Source: Subdoligranulum variabile
GTDB taxonomy: Bacteria; Bacillota; Clostridia; Oscillospirales; Ruminococcaceae
Reading direction: 5' to 3'
Assembly: GCA_004554775.1 (NCBI GenBank)
Contig: SFKI01000008.1
Location: 62,001-126,000 of the forward strand
Length of the DNA: 64,000 bases
Numbering within the stretch: position 1 is the stretch's first letter; every line of letters starts with the position of its first letter. Below the pieces are notes generated by a model. That model was not told the DNA's origin. It was given only the letters and a program-made list of their open reading frames with translations, and did no database searches. The position numbers and the translations under genes are program-made. Of this stretch, positions 56,784 to 64,000 are shown piece by piece.

Positions 56784-57683
56784 TCAACTATTTTTCTCAA
56801 ACATCGGGCGGCGCACCGTCACGCGCGGCCCGCCGTGGGTGGGGCGGCACAGGTAGCACTGCCTGTAGCTGGGGCGCAGCGCGGCCAGGGCTGCACGGGC
56901 GGCGGTCTCATCGTCAAACACGCCAAACACAGCCGCACCGCTGCCGGTCATCTGGGCGGTCAAAGCACCGTTCTCGCGTAAAATCGCGCAGATAGACGGC
57001 GTTTCCTCCGCGCCGGAACAATGCTCCAGCGCATTGCCCGCCGCCGCACAGACAGCGGCAAGGTCCTCGGCGCGGATAGCCTGTTCTTGTGCTTCGCAGT
57101 CCGGGTGGACGGGGCTGCCCATCGTGTCATACCGGGCAAAGGCTTCGGGGGTCGAAACACCCACACTGGGCATCGCCACCACAAACCAGCACGCCGGGCA
57201 GGGCGGCAGGGCCTTCATCAAATCGCCCACGCCGCGCACGCGGCAGGTGCCGCCCAGCAGCGCAAAGGGTACATCGGCCCCAATGCCCGCGCCAATGGCA
57301 CACAGCTCGCTCATCGAAAGATGCGCGTCGTACAGCTCATTCAGCCCCACCAGCACACCGGCGGCATCGGCGCTGCCGCCCGCCATACCGGCGCGCACCG
57401 GCACGCGCTTGTAAATGGTCATGTCCACGCCAGCCAAAAGCCCCGTGTAGCGGAAAAACGCCACGGCGGCCTTGATGGCAGTATTTTTATCGTTGACAGG
57501 CACAAAACTGCCCGGCAGCGTCAGCGAAAGCCCGTTGCTGCGGCGCAGCGTAATTTTTTCATACAGGTCGATCGTCTGCATGACCATGTCCAGGTCATGG
57601 TAGCCGTTGGGCAGCGTGCCCACCACGTCCAGCGAAAGGTTCAGCTTGGCCGGGGCCAGCACGGTGACGGAACGTTTTAACAT
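56784..57683 (-). CDS. ispE: 4-diphosphocytidyl-2-C-methyl-D-erythritol kinase
   Basis: A 299-residue GHMP kinase of the MEP isoprenoid pathway. VLAPAKLNLSLDVVGTLPNG and YHDLDMVMQTIDLYEKITL form the start, and PVRAGMAGGSADAAGVLVGL is the glycine-rich ATP motif. MTGSGAAVFGVFDDETAARA closes the active site. Two starts exist: ATG 57701 overlaps the aminotransferase stop and has no RBS; ATG 57683 has GGGAG 12 nt upstream and matches homologues. It is flanked by an aminotransferase and spoIIR, an order seen in clostridia. Confidence 0.94.
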   Translation of the reverse strand: MLKRSVTVLAPAKLNLSLDVVGTLPNGYHDLDMVMQTIDLYEKITLRRSNGLSLTLPGSFVPVNDKNTAIKAAVAFFRYTGLLAGVDMTIYKRVPVRAGMAGGSADAAGVLVGLNELYDAHLSMSELCAIGAGIGADVPFALLGGTCRVRGVGDLMKALPPCPACWFVVAMPSVGVSTPEAFARYDTMGSPVHPDCEAQEQAIRAEDLAAVCAAAGNALEHCSGAEETPSICAILRENGALTAQMTGSGAAVFGVFDDETAARAALAALRPSYRQCYLCRPTHGGPRVTVRRPMFEKNS

Positions 57684-57688
57684 GGCGG

Positions 57689-58867
57689 TCACTTCTCCCA
57701 TCCGTGTTCGTGTAAAAATTCGCGGATACGCTTCATCGCGGTCTGCAAGTGGTCCACGCTGTAGGCGTAGCTGATGCGGGCGTACCCCTCGCCGGAAGCA
57801 CCAAACGCGCTGCCGGGGATGATGGCAACTTCCTTTTCGCGCAATAGCTTTTCGCAGAACTCGCTGCTCGTCAGGCCGCTGATCTGGATGGACGGGAACA
57901 CGTAAAACGCGCCGCGCGGCTCAAAACAGGTCAGGCCCATATCGCTCAGCGATTTCACGACATAACGGCGGCGGCGATTGTACTCGTCGCGCATCATTTC
58001 GATTTGTTCGTCGCACTGACGCAGCGCCGTGATGGCGGCGTACTGGCTGGTGGTGGGGGCTGACATGATGCAGCTCTGGTGGATCTTGGTCATCACCTTG
58101 ATCAGCGGTGCAGGGCCGGCGGCATAGCCCAGCCGCCAGCCGGTCATCGCGTAGGACTTGGAAAAGCCGTTGACCACGATGGTACGCTCAGCCATGCCGG
58201 GCAGCGAGGCAATCGACACATGGCGGTCAAGGCCGTAGGTCAGCTCGGAATAAATTTCGTCCGACAGTACGACAACATTCGTCTCGCGCAGCACGGCGGC
58301 AATCTCTTCCATCTCGGCGGCGCTCATCACGGCACCGGTGGGGTTGTTGGGGTACGGGAAGATCAGCAGCTTGGTTTTGGGCGTGATGGCAGCGCGCAGC
58401 TGGGCGGCGGTCAGGCGGAACTGGTCCTCGGCTCGGGTGGCGATGTGCACCGGCACGCCGCCGGTCAGCTGGGTAATGGGCTCGTAACAGACAAAGCACG
58501 GCTCGGGGATGATGACTTCATCCCCCGGCTGCACCAGCGCGCGGATGGTCAGGTCGATAGCCTCGCTGCCGCCGACTGTGACCAGTACATTTTCCTCTTT
58601 ATAGTGCATCTCAAACCGGCGGGCCAGGTAGCTGCAAATTTCGCCGCGCAGTTCTTTCAAACCGGCGTTGGCGGTGTACTTGGTGCGGCCCAGTTCCAAG
58701 CTGCGGATGCCCGCATCGCGCACGCTCCACGGCGTTTTAAAGTCCGGCTCGCCCACGCCCAGAGAGATGCAGTGCGGCATATCGGCAGCCAGGTCAAAAA
58801 ACTTGCGGATGCCCGAGGGGCGCATCGCTTTGGCGGCAGGCGCAAGCAGTTCATCGTAGTTGATCAC
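57689..58867 (-). CDS. PLP-dependent class I/II aminotransferase
   Basis: A 392-residue fold-type I aminotransferase. The motifs VLVTVGGSEAIDLTIRALVQ, the pyrophosphate/asn region PYPNNPTGAVMSAAEMEE, the catalytic lysine segment VVNGFSKSYAMTGWRLGYAA and the C-terminal Arg region ARISYAYSVDHL are intact. The nearest families are aspartate/aromatic and PatA-like transaminases, so the exact donor and acceptor are unknown. The frame reaches GTG 58879, but GTG 58867 overlaps the Lrp stop in GTGA, the usual coupling, and gives the N-terminus INYDELLAPAAKAMRPSGIR. It follows an Lrp regulator and precedes ispE. Confidence 0.9.
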   Translation of the reverse strand: MINYDELLAPAAKAMRPSGIRKFFDLAADMPHCISLGVGEPDFKTPWSVRDAGIRSLELGRTKYTANAGLKELRGEICSYLARRFEMHYKEENVLVTVGGSEAIDLTIRALVQPGDEVIIPEPCFVCYEPITQLTGGVPVHIATRAEDQFRLTAAQLRAAITPKTKLLIFPYPNNPTGAVMSAAEMEEIAAVLRETNVVVLSDEIYSELTYGLDRHVSIASLPGMAERTIVVNGFSKSYAMTGWRLGYAAGPAPLIKVMTKIHQSCIMSAPTTSQYAAITALRQCDEQIEMMRDEYNRRRRYVVKSLSDMGLTCFEPRGAFYVFPSIQISGLTSSEFCEKLLREKEVAIIPGSAFGASGEGYARISYAYSVDHLQTAMKRIREFLHEHGWEK

Positions 58868-59346
58868 AGGACGGTACACTCTCTTTCGTCAGGTTCTTCG
58901 GCCAGATAGAGACGGCCGCCGCGCTTGTAGGGGCGCAGCACAAAGCTGGTGGCGGTAGAGAGCACGTCGTCCAGCGGGGACAGGCGTTTGGCCACGAAAA
59001 TGGCGATTTCCTGGAAGCTGCGGCCCTTGATAATAACTTGCAGATCGTAGCTGCCGCTCATCAGCAGTACGGTGTCTACCTCGTCAAACTGGGCGATGGT
59101 CATGCCGATATCGTCAAAGCCGCGGGCCTTGTGCGGGGTCACGCGCAGCTCAATGACGGCTTCGACCAGGTTGACCCCGGCCTGCTCCCAGTCGATGAGG
59201 GTCTCGTACCCGCGGATGTAGCCCTTGGCGGCAGCCTCATCCATCATGGCGGCAACCTCCGTGGGGGTCTTATCCAGCATGGCGGCGATATCCTCAATCG
59301 GCATACGGGCGTTTTTTTCCAAAATGCGAAGCAGTTCTTCCATCAT
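58864..59346 (-). CDS. Lrp/AsnC-family transcriptional regulator
   Basis: A 160-residue regulator. An N-terminal HTH (MEELLRILEKNARMPIEDIA and AMLDKTPTEVAAMMDEAAAK) is followed by an AsnC-type ligand-binding RAM domain (VNLVEAVIELRVTPHKARG, then VDTVLLMSGSYDLQVIIKGR). It is slightly longer than most because of a C-terminal tail. The two ATGs at 59346 and 59343 both follow GAGGTGTATC. It is translationally coupled to the aminotransferase, which is likely its target. The amino acid effector is not known. Confidence 0.9.
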   Translation of the reverse strand: MMEELLRILEKNARMPIEDIAAMLDKTPTEVAAMMDEAAAKGYIRGYETLIDWEQAGVNLVEAVIELRVTPHKARGFDDIGMTIAQFDEVDTVLLMSGSYDLQVIIKGRSFQEIAIFVAKRLSPLDDVLSTATSFVLRPYKRGGRLYLAEEPDERECTVL

Positions 59347-59419
59347 GATACACCTCAACAATCGTGCTATATAAACATGATTATAGCATAGATAGCCGGG
59401 AAATGCCAACACAAAAAAC

Positions 59420-59460
59420 AAAAAGACAAAAAGAGCATGTACCGGCGGCACATGCTCTTG
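59420..59460 (-). terminator. Terminator after the 59498 gene
   Basis: Minus-strand AAGAGCATGT/ACATGCTCTT stem (59431-59459) followed by TTTTGTCTTTTTG, about 37 bp after the stop. Confidence 0.85.
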
Positions 59461-59497
59461 TAAACGTGATGAAAGGTATGGGTGGGAGCCTTTACAT

Positions 59498-60406
59498 TTA
59501 CTCTGCCGTACTATCTGCGCCATCTTCCGTGGGTGCATCTCCCCCATCTTCCGGCAGGGCATCCTGTGCATCCTGCGCGGGGGCGGGCTCTTCGTTCGGT
59601 ACGGTGTTGGTGTCAGCCATGGCGTTGCCAAGGTTGTTCTCCACCATGCTCTGGGCATCCTGCACCACATCGGCGGTGGGCGTCGGCGTCGGGGTGGCGG
59701 CGGGCTTCATCTCGCTCTCCTGCAAGGCAGTCAGGTACCACTCGTGGTTGCTGCCCTGGGTAAAGACGTAATCCATATACTTGGTGGGTTCGGTCGGCGC
59801 GGTCAGCGAAAGCTCACCGTTGCTGGAACTGTTCGTGGCGGTGGGGATGTAGCCCACGGTCACATACTGCTTGCCGTCTGCCCTCCGGATCTTCTCGACC
59901 TCGGGCGTGTACTGCGCCACCGAGCTGGTGACGGGGACCAGATAGCCCTGCTTTTCCTCGTCATAATGATAGGAAAATACATCGGTGCTGAAGCTGCCGT
60001 CCTCAAACACGTAGTCAGGCCCCAGCAGATTCGCAATATAGGTGTCGATCTCCAGCTTCGGGATAATGGCCGAGCCGGTGTCGGGATCGCGCTCGTATTG
60101 ATCCAGGCTGCCGCCGCTGTTCTGCACCTGGTAAACGGTGCCCCAGATGGCAGCCTGCTTGAATACGCCGGAGTCGACGCTGGACGCATCGCTGAATGCC
60201 AGCGGGTCCAGAATGACCATGCCGAACAGGCGGTCCTCGTAAGCTTTGCGGCGGTCGGAATCATCCAGCACACTGCGCAGCGCACTGACCGCCCAGCCAA
60301 TCACGGTAAACAGGCCGATGACGGCCAGCAGCAGCGCCACGCCGCCCACGATCTGCCGTGCCAGGCGGCGGTTATTGCGGATCTGTTCTTCTTTGTAATT
60401 TGCCAT
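59498..60406 (-). CDS. Uncharacterised membrane-anchored extracytoplasmic protein
   Basis: A 302-residue protein with a basic N-terminus (MANYKEEQIRNNRRLARQIV), one membrane helix (about 20-42) and a mature outer part of mixed alpha/beta (FGMVILDPLAFSDASSVDSG; GYLVPVTSSVAQYTPEVEKI). A low-complexity Pro/Glu/Asp/Ala/Thr tail (ATPTPTPTADVV; EEPAPAQDAQDALPEDGG) ends the chain. It looks like an anchored extracytoplasmic protein and may work at the cell wall. No family is recognised. It lies between a terminator and rfbB, 44 bp after rfbB, and could be in the rfb transcript. Confidence 0.75.
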   Translation of the reverse strand: MANYKEEQIRNNRRLARQIVGGVALLLAVIGLFTVIGWAVSALRSVLDDSDRRKAYEDRLFGMVILDPLAFSDASSVDSGVFKQAAIWGTVYQVQNSGGSLDQYERDPDTGSAIIPKLEIDTYIANLLGPDYVFEDGSFSTDVFSYHYDEEKQGYLVPVTSSVAQYTPEVEKIRRADGKQYVTVGYIPTATNSSSNGELSLTAPTEPTKYMDYVFTQGSNHEWYLTALQESEMKPAATPTPTPTADVVQDAQSMVENNLGNAMADTNTVPNEEPAPAQDAQDALPEDGGDAPTEDGADSTAE

Positions 60407-60449
60407 TTCGGATTAGGTGCTCCTTTGGGAGAATGAGATGCGGGCAGAA

Positions 60450-61514
60450 TCACTTGTTTTTGTACATCTGCTCGTAGTATTTCTGGTAGTCGCCGCTGGT
60501 GACGTGGGCCATCCAGTCGGGGTGGGCCAGGTACCAGTCAATGGTCAGCACAATGCCCTTTTCAAACGGGGTCTCGGGGTACCAGCCCAGATCTTCCTTG
60601 ATCTTGGTGGGGTCGATGCCGTAACGGCGGTCATGGCCCAGGCGGTCTGCCACGTGGGTGATGAGCTCCTCGCTGATGCCCTCGTCCTTCAGGCGGTCAT
60701 GCAGTTGGGCGATAACGGTCTTGACGATGAAGATGTTGGGGCGCTCGTTGTGGCCGCCGACGTTGTAGACCTCGCCGTTCTTGCCGCCGTTGGCAACCAT
60801 GTCGATGGCCTTGCAGTGGTCCATAACGTACAGCCAGTCACGGATCTGCATGCCGTCGCCGTAAACGGGCAGCTGCTTGTGCTGCTTGGCGTTGTTGATC
60901 AGCAGCGGGATCAGCTTCTCGGGGAATTGATACGGGCCGTAGTTGTTGGAGCAGCGGGTAATGTTCATCGGCATACCGTAGGTATCGTGGAATGCCTTGA
61001 CGAACATGTCGGCGCTGGCCTTGGAGGCAGAGTACGGGCTGTGCGGGCACAGCGGGGTGGTCTCCATGAAGTAACCCTCGGCACCCAGGGCACCGTAGAC
61101 TTCATCGGTCGAGACCTGCAAATACTTCTTGCCCGCTTTCCAGGTCTTGGCGGCGGCGTCATACCAGGCGTCCTTGCAGCATTGCAGCAGGTTCACGGTG
61201 CCCAGAACATTGCTCTCGACGAAGATCTCGGGATTCTTGATGCTGCGATCCACATGGCTCTCGGCCGCAAAGTTGATGACATAATCGGGGTCATACTTGG
61301 CAATCAGGTCAGTGACGAGCGCCTTGTCGCAGATATCGCCCTGCACAAAGATGTGGCGGGCGTCGCCCTCGATGTCCTGCAGGTTCTCAAGGTTGCCTGC
61401 GTAGGTCAGCTTGTCCAGGTTGATGAGGCGGATATCCTCGTACTTCTCCAGCATGTAATGCACAAAGTTGGAGCCGATGAAACCGGCGCAGCCGGTAACA
61501 AGATAGGTTTTCAT
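60450..61514 (-). CDS. rfbB: dTDP-glucose 4,6-dehydratase
   Basis: A 354-residue short-chain dehydrogenase/reductase of the extended class. TYLVTGCAGFIGSNFVHYML is the NAD-binding motif; the YSASKASADMFVKAFHDTYG segment has the catalytic YxxxK; NFAAESHVDRSIKNPEIFVE and VSTDEVYGALG are RmlB-specific. It makes dTDP-4-keto-6-deoxyglucose, an intermediate of rhamnose and related sugars. It follows rfbD by 3 bp. Confidence 0.95.
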   Translation of the reverse strand: MKTYLVTGCAGFIGSNFVHYMLEKYEDIRLINLDKLTYAGNLENLQDIEGDARHIFVQGDICDKALVTDLIAKYDPDYVINFAAESHVDRSIKNPEIFVESNVLGTVNLLQCCKDAWYDAAAKTWKAGKKYLQVSTDEVYGALGAEGYFMETTPLCPHSPYSASKASADMFVKAFHDTYGMPMNITRCSNNYGPYQFPEKLIPLLINNAKQHKQLPVYGDGMQIRDWLYVMDHCKAIDMVANGGKNGEVYNVGGHNERPNIFIVKTVIAQLHDRLKDEGISEELITHVADRLGHDRRYGIDPTKIKEDLGWYPETPFEKGIVLTIDWYLAHPDWMAHVTSGDYQKYYEQMYKNK

Positions 61515-61517
61515 AAC

Positions 61518-62423
61518 TTATAATTCTCCGTTCCAGTTAGCAAAGAAATCGTGTAAAGCGTCCTGCCAGTCGCGCATTTCGTCGCCGACGGTGCAGCGCA
61601 GCATGCGGTTTTCCAGTGCGCTCCAGGCGGGGCGGCTGGCGCTGGCGGGGTTGGCAGCGGCGTACTCGGCGCTGGTGCAGGGGTTCACCTTGCAGGGCAG
61701 ACCGGCTTCTTTCATGATGGCAGAAGCAAAATCATACCAACTGCAAATGCCGTTGCCGGTGCAGTGGTAAACGCCGTAATCGTGGCTGACGGCCAGCTTG
61801 AGGATGTGATAGGCCAGATCCACCGCGTTGGTGGGGTTGCCCAGTTGGTCGTTGACGACGGTGATCTCGTTGTGGCTCTTGCCCAGGCGGACCATCGTCT
61901 TGACGAAGTTCTTCCCATAGTAGCTGTACAGCCACGCGGTGCGCACAATGAAATGGCGGCGGCAGAACCGCTCGACATACTGCTCGCCCAGCAGCTTGGT
62001 CTGGCCGTAGGCCGAGATCGGTGCGGGCACGGCACACTCATCCAGCGCGATGCCGCCGTTGGCAACGCCGGGGAAAACATAGTCGGTCGAAACATGGATC
62101 AGGCGGGCGTTGACCTTTTCGCAGGCCAGGGCCAGGTTGCGGGGACCCAGGGCGTTGACCTTAAAGGCCGCATCGCGGGAGGTCTCGCAGCTGTCCACGT
62201 TGGTGAAAGCCGCGCAGTTGATGACCGTGTCGGGCTGGTGGCGGCGGATATAGTTGATGGTCGCTTCACGGTCGGTGATGTCCAGTTCATCCACATCCAC
62301 GGGGATGACGGTGGCCTTGCGCAGCCGTTCGGGCAGCGGGCCCAGGACGCAGCTTTCGGCGGCCAGCTGTTTTTGCAGCTCGGTGCCCAGCTGGCCGCGG
62401 CAGCCGGTAATTAAAATTTTCAT
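61518..62423 (-). CDS. rfbD: dTDP-4-dehydrorhamnose reductase
   Basis: A 301-residue SDR-family enzyme that reduces dTDP-4-keto-L-rhamnose to dTDP-L-rhamnose. KILITGCRGQLGTELQKQLA is the nucleotide-binding motif; VINCAAFTNVDSCETSRDAA, LIHVSTDYVFPGVANGG and the catalytic YGQTKLLGEQYVE are typical. It lies between rfbA and rfbB, without an intervening rfbC. Confidence 0.95.
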   Translation of the reverse strand: MKILITGCRGQLGTELQKQLAAESCVLGPLPERLRKATVIPVDVDELDITDREATINYIRRHQPDTVINCAAFTNVDSCETSRDAAFKVNALGPRNLALACEKVNARLIHVSTDYVFPGVANGGIALDECAVPAPISAYGQTKLLGEQYVERFCRRHFIVRTAWLYSYYGKNFVKTMVRLGKSHNEITVVNDQLGNPTNAVDLAYHILKLAVSHDYGVYHCTGNGICSWYDFASAIMKEAGLPCKVNPCTSAEYAAANPASASRPAWSALENRMLRCTVGDEMRDWQDALHDFFANWNGEL

Positions 62424-62444
62424 GGTTGCTCCCCTGTTCTGCGC

Positions 62445-63329
62445 TCAGTATTGCAGCTTATCGTCGGCCACATTCTTCAGGTGTTGGCCGTAGGGGCTCT
62501 TGCCGTAGCGGGCAGCGCTTTCCAGCAGCTTTTCCTTGGTGATCCAGCCGTACTTGTAGGCGATCTCTTCGGGGGCCGAGATCTTGATGCCCTGGCGCTG
62601 CTCAACGGTCTGCACAAAGGTGGCAGCCTCGACCAGCGAGTCCATCGTGCCGGTGTCCAGCCAGGCGTAGCCGCGGCCCAGCAGCTGCACATCCAGCTTG
62701 CCTTCGTCAAGGTACATCTGGTTCAGCGTGGTGATCTCCAGCTCACCGCGCGCACTGGGCTTGACCTGCTTGGCCATCTTGACGACGTCCTTGTTGTAGA
62801 AGTACAGGCCGGTGACGGCGTAGTTGCTCTTGGGCTGCGCGGGCTTTTCCTCAATGGACGTAGCGTGGCCGTCCTTATCAAACGCGACAACGCCGAAGCG
62901 CTCGGGGTCGTTGACAAAGTAGCCGAACACGGTGCTGCGGCCGGCGGCGGCATTGGCCGCAGCGCCCTTGAGCCGCTTGGAGAAACCGGCGCCGTAGAAG
63001 ATGTTGTCGCCCAATACCATGGCGCAGCAATCGTCGCCGATGAACTCCTCGCCCAAAATGAATGCCTGGGCCAGACCGTCCGGGCTGGGCTGCACCTTGT
63101 ATTGCAGATGCAGGCCGTACTGGCTGCCGTCGCCCAGCAAAGCCTCAAAGCGCGGGGTGTCGGTGGGGGTGGAGATGATCAGGATGTCCTGGATGCCGGC
63201 CAGCATCAGGGTGGACAAGGGATAATAGATCATCGGTTTGTCGTAAACGGGCAGCAGCTGCTTGGAGGTGACCATCGTCAGCGGGTAAAGCCGGGTGCCG
63301 GCGCCGCCGGCAAGGATAATACCTTTCAT
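62445..63329 (-). CDS. rfbA: Glucose-1-phosphate thymidylyltransferase
   Basis: A 294-residue RmlA that makes dTDP-glucose from glucose 1-phosphate and dTTP. MKGIILAGGAGTRLYPLTMV and TSKQLLPVYDKPMIYYPLST are the signature start; EKPAQPKSNYAVTGLYFYN and ARGELEITTLNQMYL follow. The frame extends to 63512; ATG 63329 has AAAGGAGTTGTAACG. It is the first gene of rfbA-rfbD-rfbB, with a consensus promoter upstream. Confidence 0.96.
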   Translation of the reverse strand: MKGIILAGGAGTRLYPLTMVTSKQLLPVYDKPMIYYPLSTLMLAGIQDILIISTPTDTPRFEALLGDGSQYGLHLQYKVQPSPDGLAQAFILGEEFIGDDCCAMVLGDNIFYGAGFSKRLKGAAANAAAGRSTVFGYFVNDPERFGVVAFDKDGHATSIEEKPAQPKSNYAVTGLYFYNKDVVKMAKQVKPSARGELEITTLNQMYLDEGKLDVQLLGRGYAWLDTGTMDSLVEAATFVQTVEQRQGIKISAPEEIAYKYGWITKEKLLESAARYGKSPYGQHLKNVADDKLQY

Positions 63330-63417
63330 CGTTACAACTCCTTTTTTTATTCCGTGCGCGCCGCCCATCCCACGGGGTGGGTCCCCTTGGGGCATAATCT
63401 CACACAATAGTAGAATT

Positions 63418-63446
63418 ATTATAACGCATTTGCGGCGTATGCGCAA
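63418..63446 (-). promoter_or_regulatory. rfb operon promoter
   Basis: Minus-strand TTGCGC (63441-63446) and TATAAT (63418-63423), 17-bp spacer, 89 bp before rfbA. Confidence 0.8.
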
Positions 63447-63521
63447 GGGGCAAATCTTGCCGGAAATCGCGCCCCAGGGCCGGAATTTGTTGCCAATTTG
63501 TTGCCTTTTCATGACAATTGC

Positions 63522-63550
63522 TTGACGTAAGGGGCGCTGTGTGGTACAAT
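63522..63550 (+). promoter_or_regulatory. Promoter of the 63646 lipoprotein gene
   Basis: TTGACG (63522-63527) and TACAAT (63545-63550), 17-bp spacer, about 95 bp before the TTG start. Confidence 0.8.
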
Positions 63551-63645
63551 GTACGAAACGTAAAACTTATTAGTGCGTATTTATGCGCTTTTGTATAGCC
63601 GGTTCCCGGCCCTTTGTACTTTGAATTTAAGGAGGCGTTTTCGCG

Positions 63646-63978
63646 TTGAAACGCTTTTTATGCGCTACATTTTTTATGGCGCTTGTTGTTTTGTTTGCTG
63701 CCTGCGGCGCGCTGAACAGTAACGCAGCGGCAAGCACGGCCACCGCGACCCCCACCAGCTCCACCTCTCGCACACAAAAAAGTGAGCCGGTGCAGGTGAA
63801 AGAAAATCCCGCCAAGGTGGATGTGACCGGCGGCCAGGCCACAACTGCCCCCGCAGCCACGGCAGCGCCCGCCCAGACCACCCCCGCAACCGGGGATTTT
63901 CCGGTAATGTATCTGGCAGGTGTGATCGGGCTAATTCTGATCTGCTCGGCCGGGCTGTTAATGCTACGCAAAATATAA
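63646..63978 (+). CDS. Small lipoprotein with C-terminal sortase-like/membrane tail
   Basis: A 110-residue protein starting from TTG at 63646 with AAGGAGG ten nt upstream. The N-terminus MKRFLCATFFMALVVLFAAC is a lipoprotein signal with the lipobox FAAC. The middle is Ala/Thr/Ser/Pro-rich (TATATPTSSTSRTQKSEPVQ; TTAPAATAAPAQTTP). The C-terminus reads PATGDFPVMYLAGVIGLILI and ends in CSAGLLMLRKI, which looks like a sortase-type signal (PxTG-hydrophobic-basic). Both ends therefore suggest surface attachment. Function unknown. It stands alone and is followed by a terminator-like hairpin at the window edge. Confidence 0.7.
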   Translation: MKRFLCATFFMALVVLFAACGALNSNAAASTATATPTSSTSRTQKSEPVQVKENPAKVDVTGGQATTAPAATAAPAQTTPATGDFPVMYLAGVIGLILICSAGLLMLRKI

Positions 63979-63980
63979 AC

Positions 63981-64000
63981 CAACGCCCTGCGGGGCGTTT
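63981..64000 (+). terminator. Terminator-like hairpin at the window end (partial)
   Basis: AACGCCC-TGC-GGGGCGTTT begins 3 bp after the stop codon and is cut by the window edge. Confidence 0.65.

Overview
This is a GC-rich (roughly 60%) chromosomal segment from a low-GC-Gram-positive lineage, most likely a gut Clostridia member of the Oscillospiraceae/Ruminococcaceae (Faecalibacterium, Gemmiger or Subdoligranulum group). The evidence is the Firmicutes-type gene orders (rimP-nusA-ylxR-ylxQ-infB-rbfA-nrnA-truB-ribF; rpmG-secE-nusG-rplK-rplA then rplJ-rplL; rpsF-ssb-rpsR; addB-addA), a spoIIR gene, consensus sigma-A promoters, an L10 leader and a single-chain GlyRS. The genus is inferred, not proven. 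Nearly all genes are housekeeping. Most lie on the minus strand.

Layout. 1-4311: a lactate-racemase cofactor and nickel operon, transcribed larE-larB-larC-larMN(cbiM)-larQ and cut by the window edge; no larA is in view. 4359-5551: pfkA with its own operator. 5548-5920: a relic of an unknown gene and two tiny paralogous ORFs. 5941-6233: tRNA-Pro and tRNA-Gln. 6380-9955: a tyrosine/dual-specificity phosphatase and a fructose operon (fruR-fruK) whose fruA transporter gene has lost its 5' part next to a repeat element. 10568-13210: a lipoprotein and a GltD-like flavoprotein. 13294-15817: tmcAL diverging from ackA. 16109-19427: a MerR regulator, pnp and rpsO. 19587-29387: a GT-C-like membrane protein plus the large rimP-to-ribF translation operon, led by a possible attenuator. 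29485-32402: an M29 aminopeptidase and murC. 32729-36660: a small unknown protein, glyS and a GntR-ABC transporter operon. 36747-39029: an AEC transporter and rpsF-ssb-rpsR. 39104-44826: an MMPL/RND transporter and a 1077-residue GLUG beta-helix surface protein, overlapping by 4 nt. 45362-49010: ribosomal and secE/nusG genes. 49017-55886: addAB. 56137-59346: spoIIR, ispE, an aminotransferase and an Lrp regulator. 59498-63329: an anchored unknown protein and rfbA-rfbD-rfbB for dTDP-rhamnose, without rfbC. 63646-63978: a small lipoprotein with a sortase-like tail.

Stretches between genes are dominated by three families of dispersed structured repeats: a MITE-like element of about 200 bp with terminal inverted repeats (15923-16127, 45052-45252, partial copy 8040-8154); a second 150-200 bp type (11783-11932, 55945-56135); and short GTAGGGGCG-type palindromes. 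One of them supplies the stop codon of a merR gene and another sits exactly at the fruA truncation.

The most unusual biology is the MMPL/GLUG pair, in which a transporter with a solenoid-like cytoplasmic tail is translationally coupled to a split beta-helix/coiled-coil surface protein. Next come the nickel/lar operon with its 25-histidine LarC loop and MerR-type 19-bp promoter spacer, and the broken fructose PTS gene. No CRISPR array, rRNA gene, complete transposase or complete prophage is visible.
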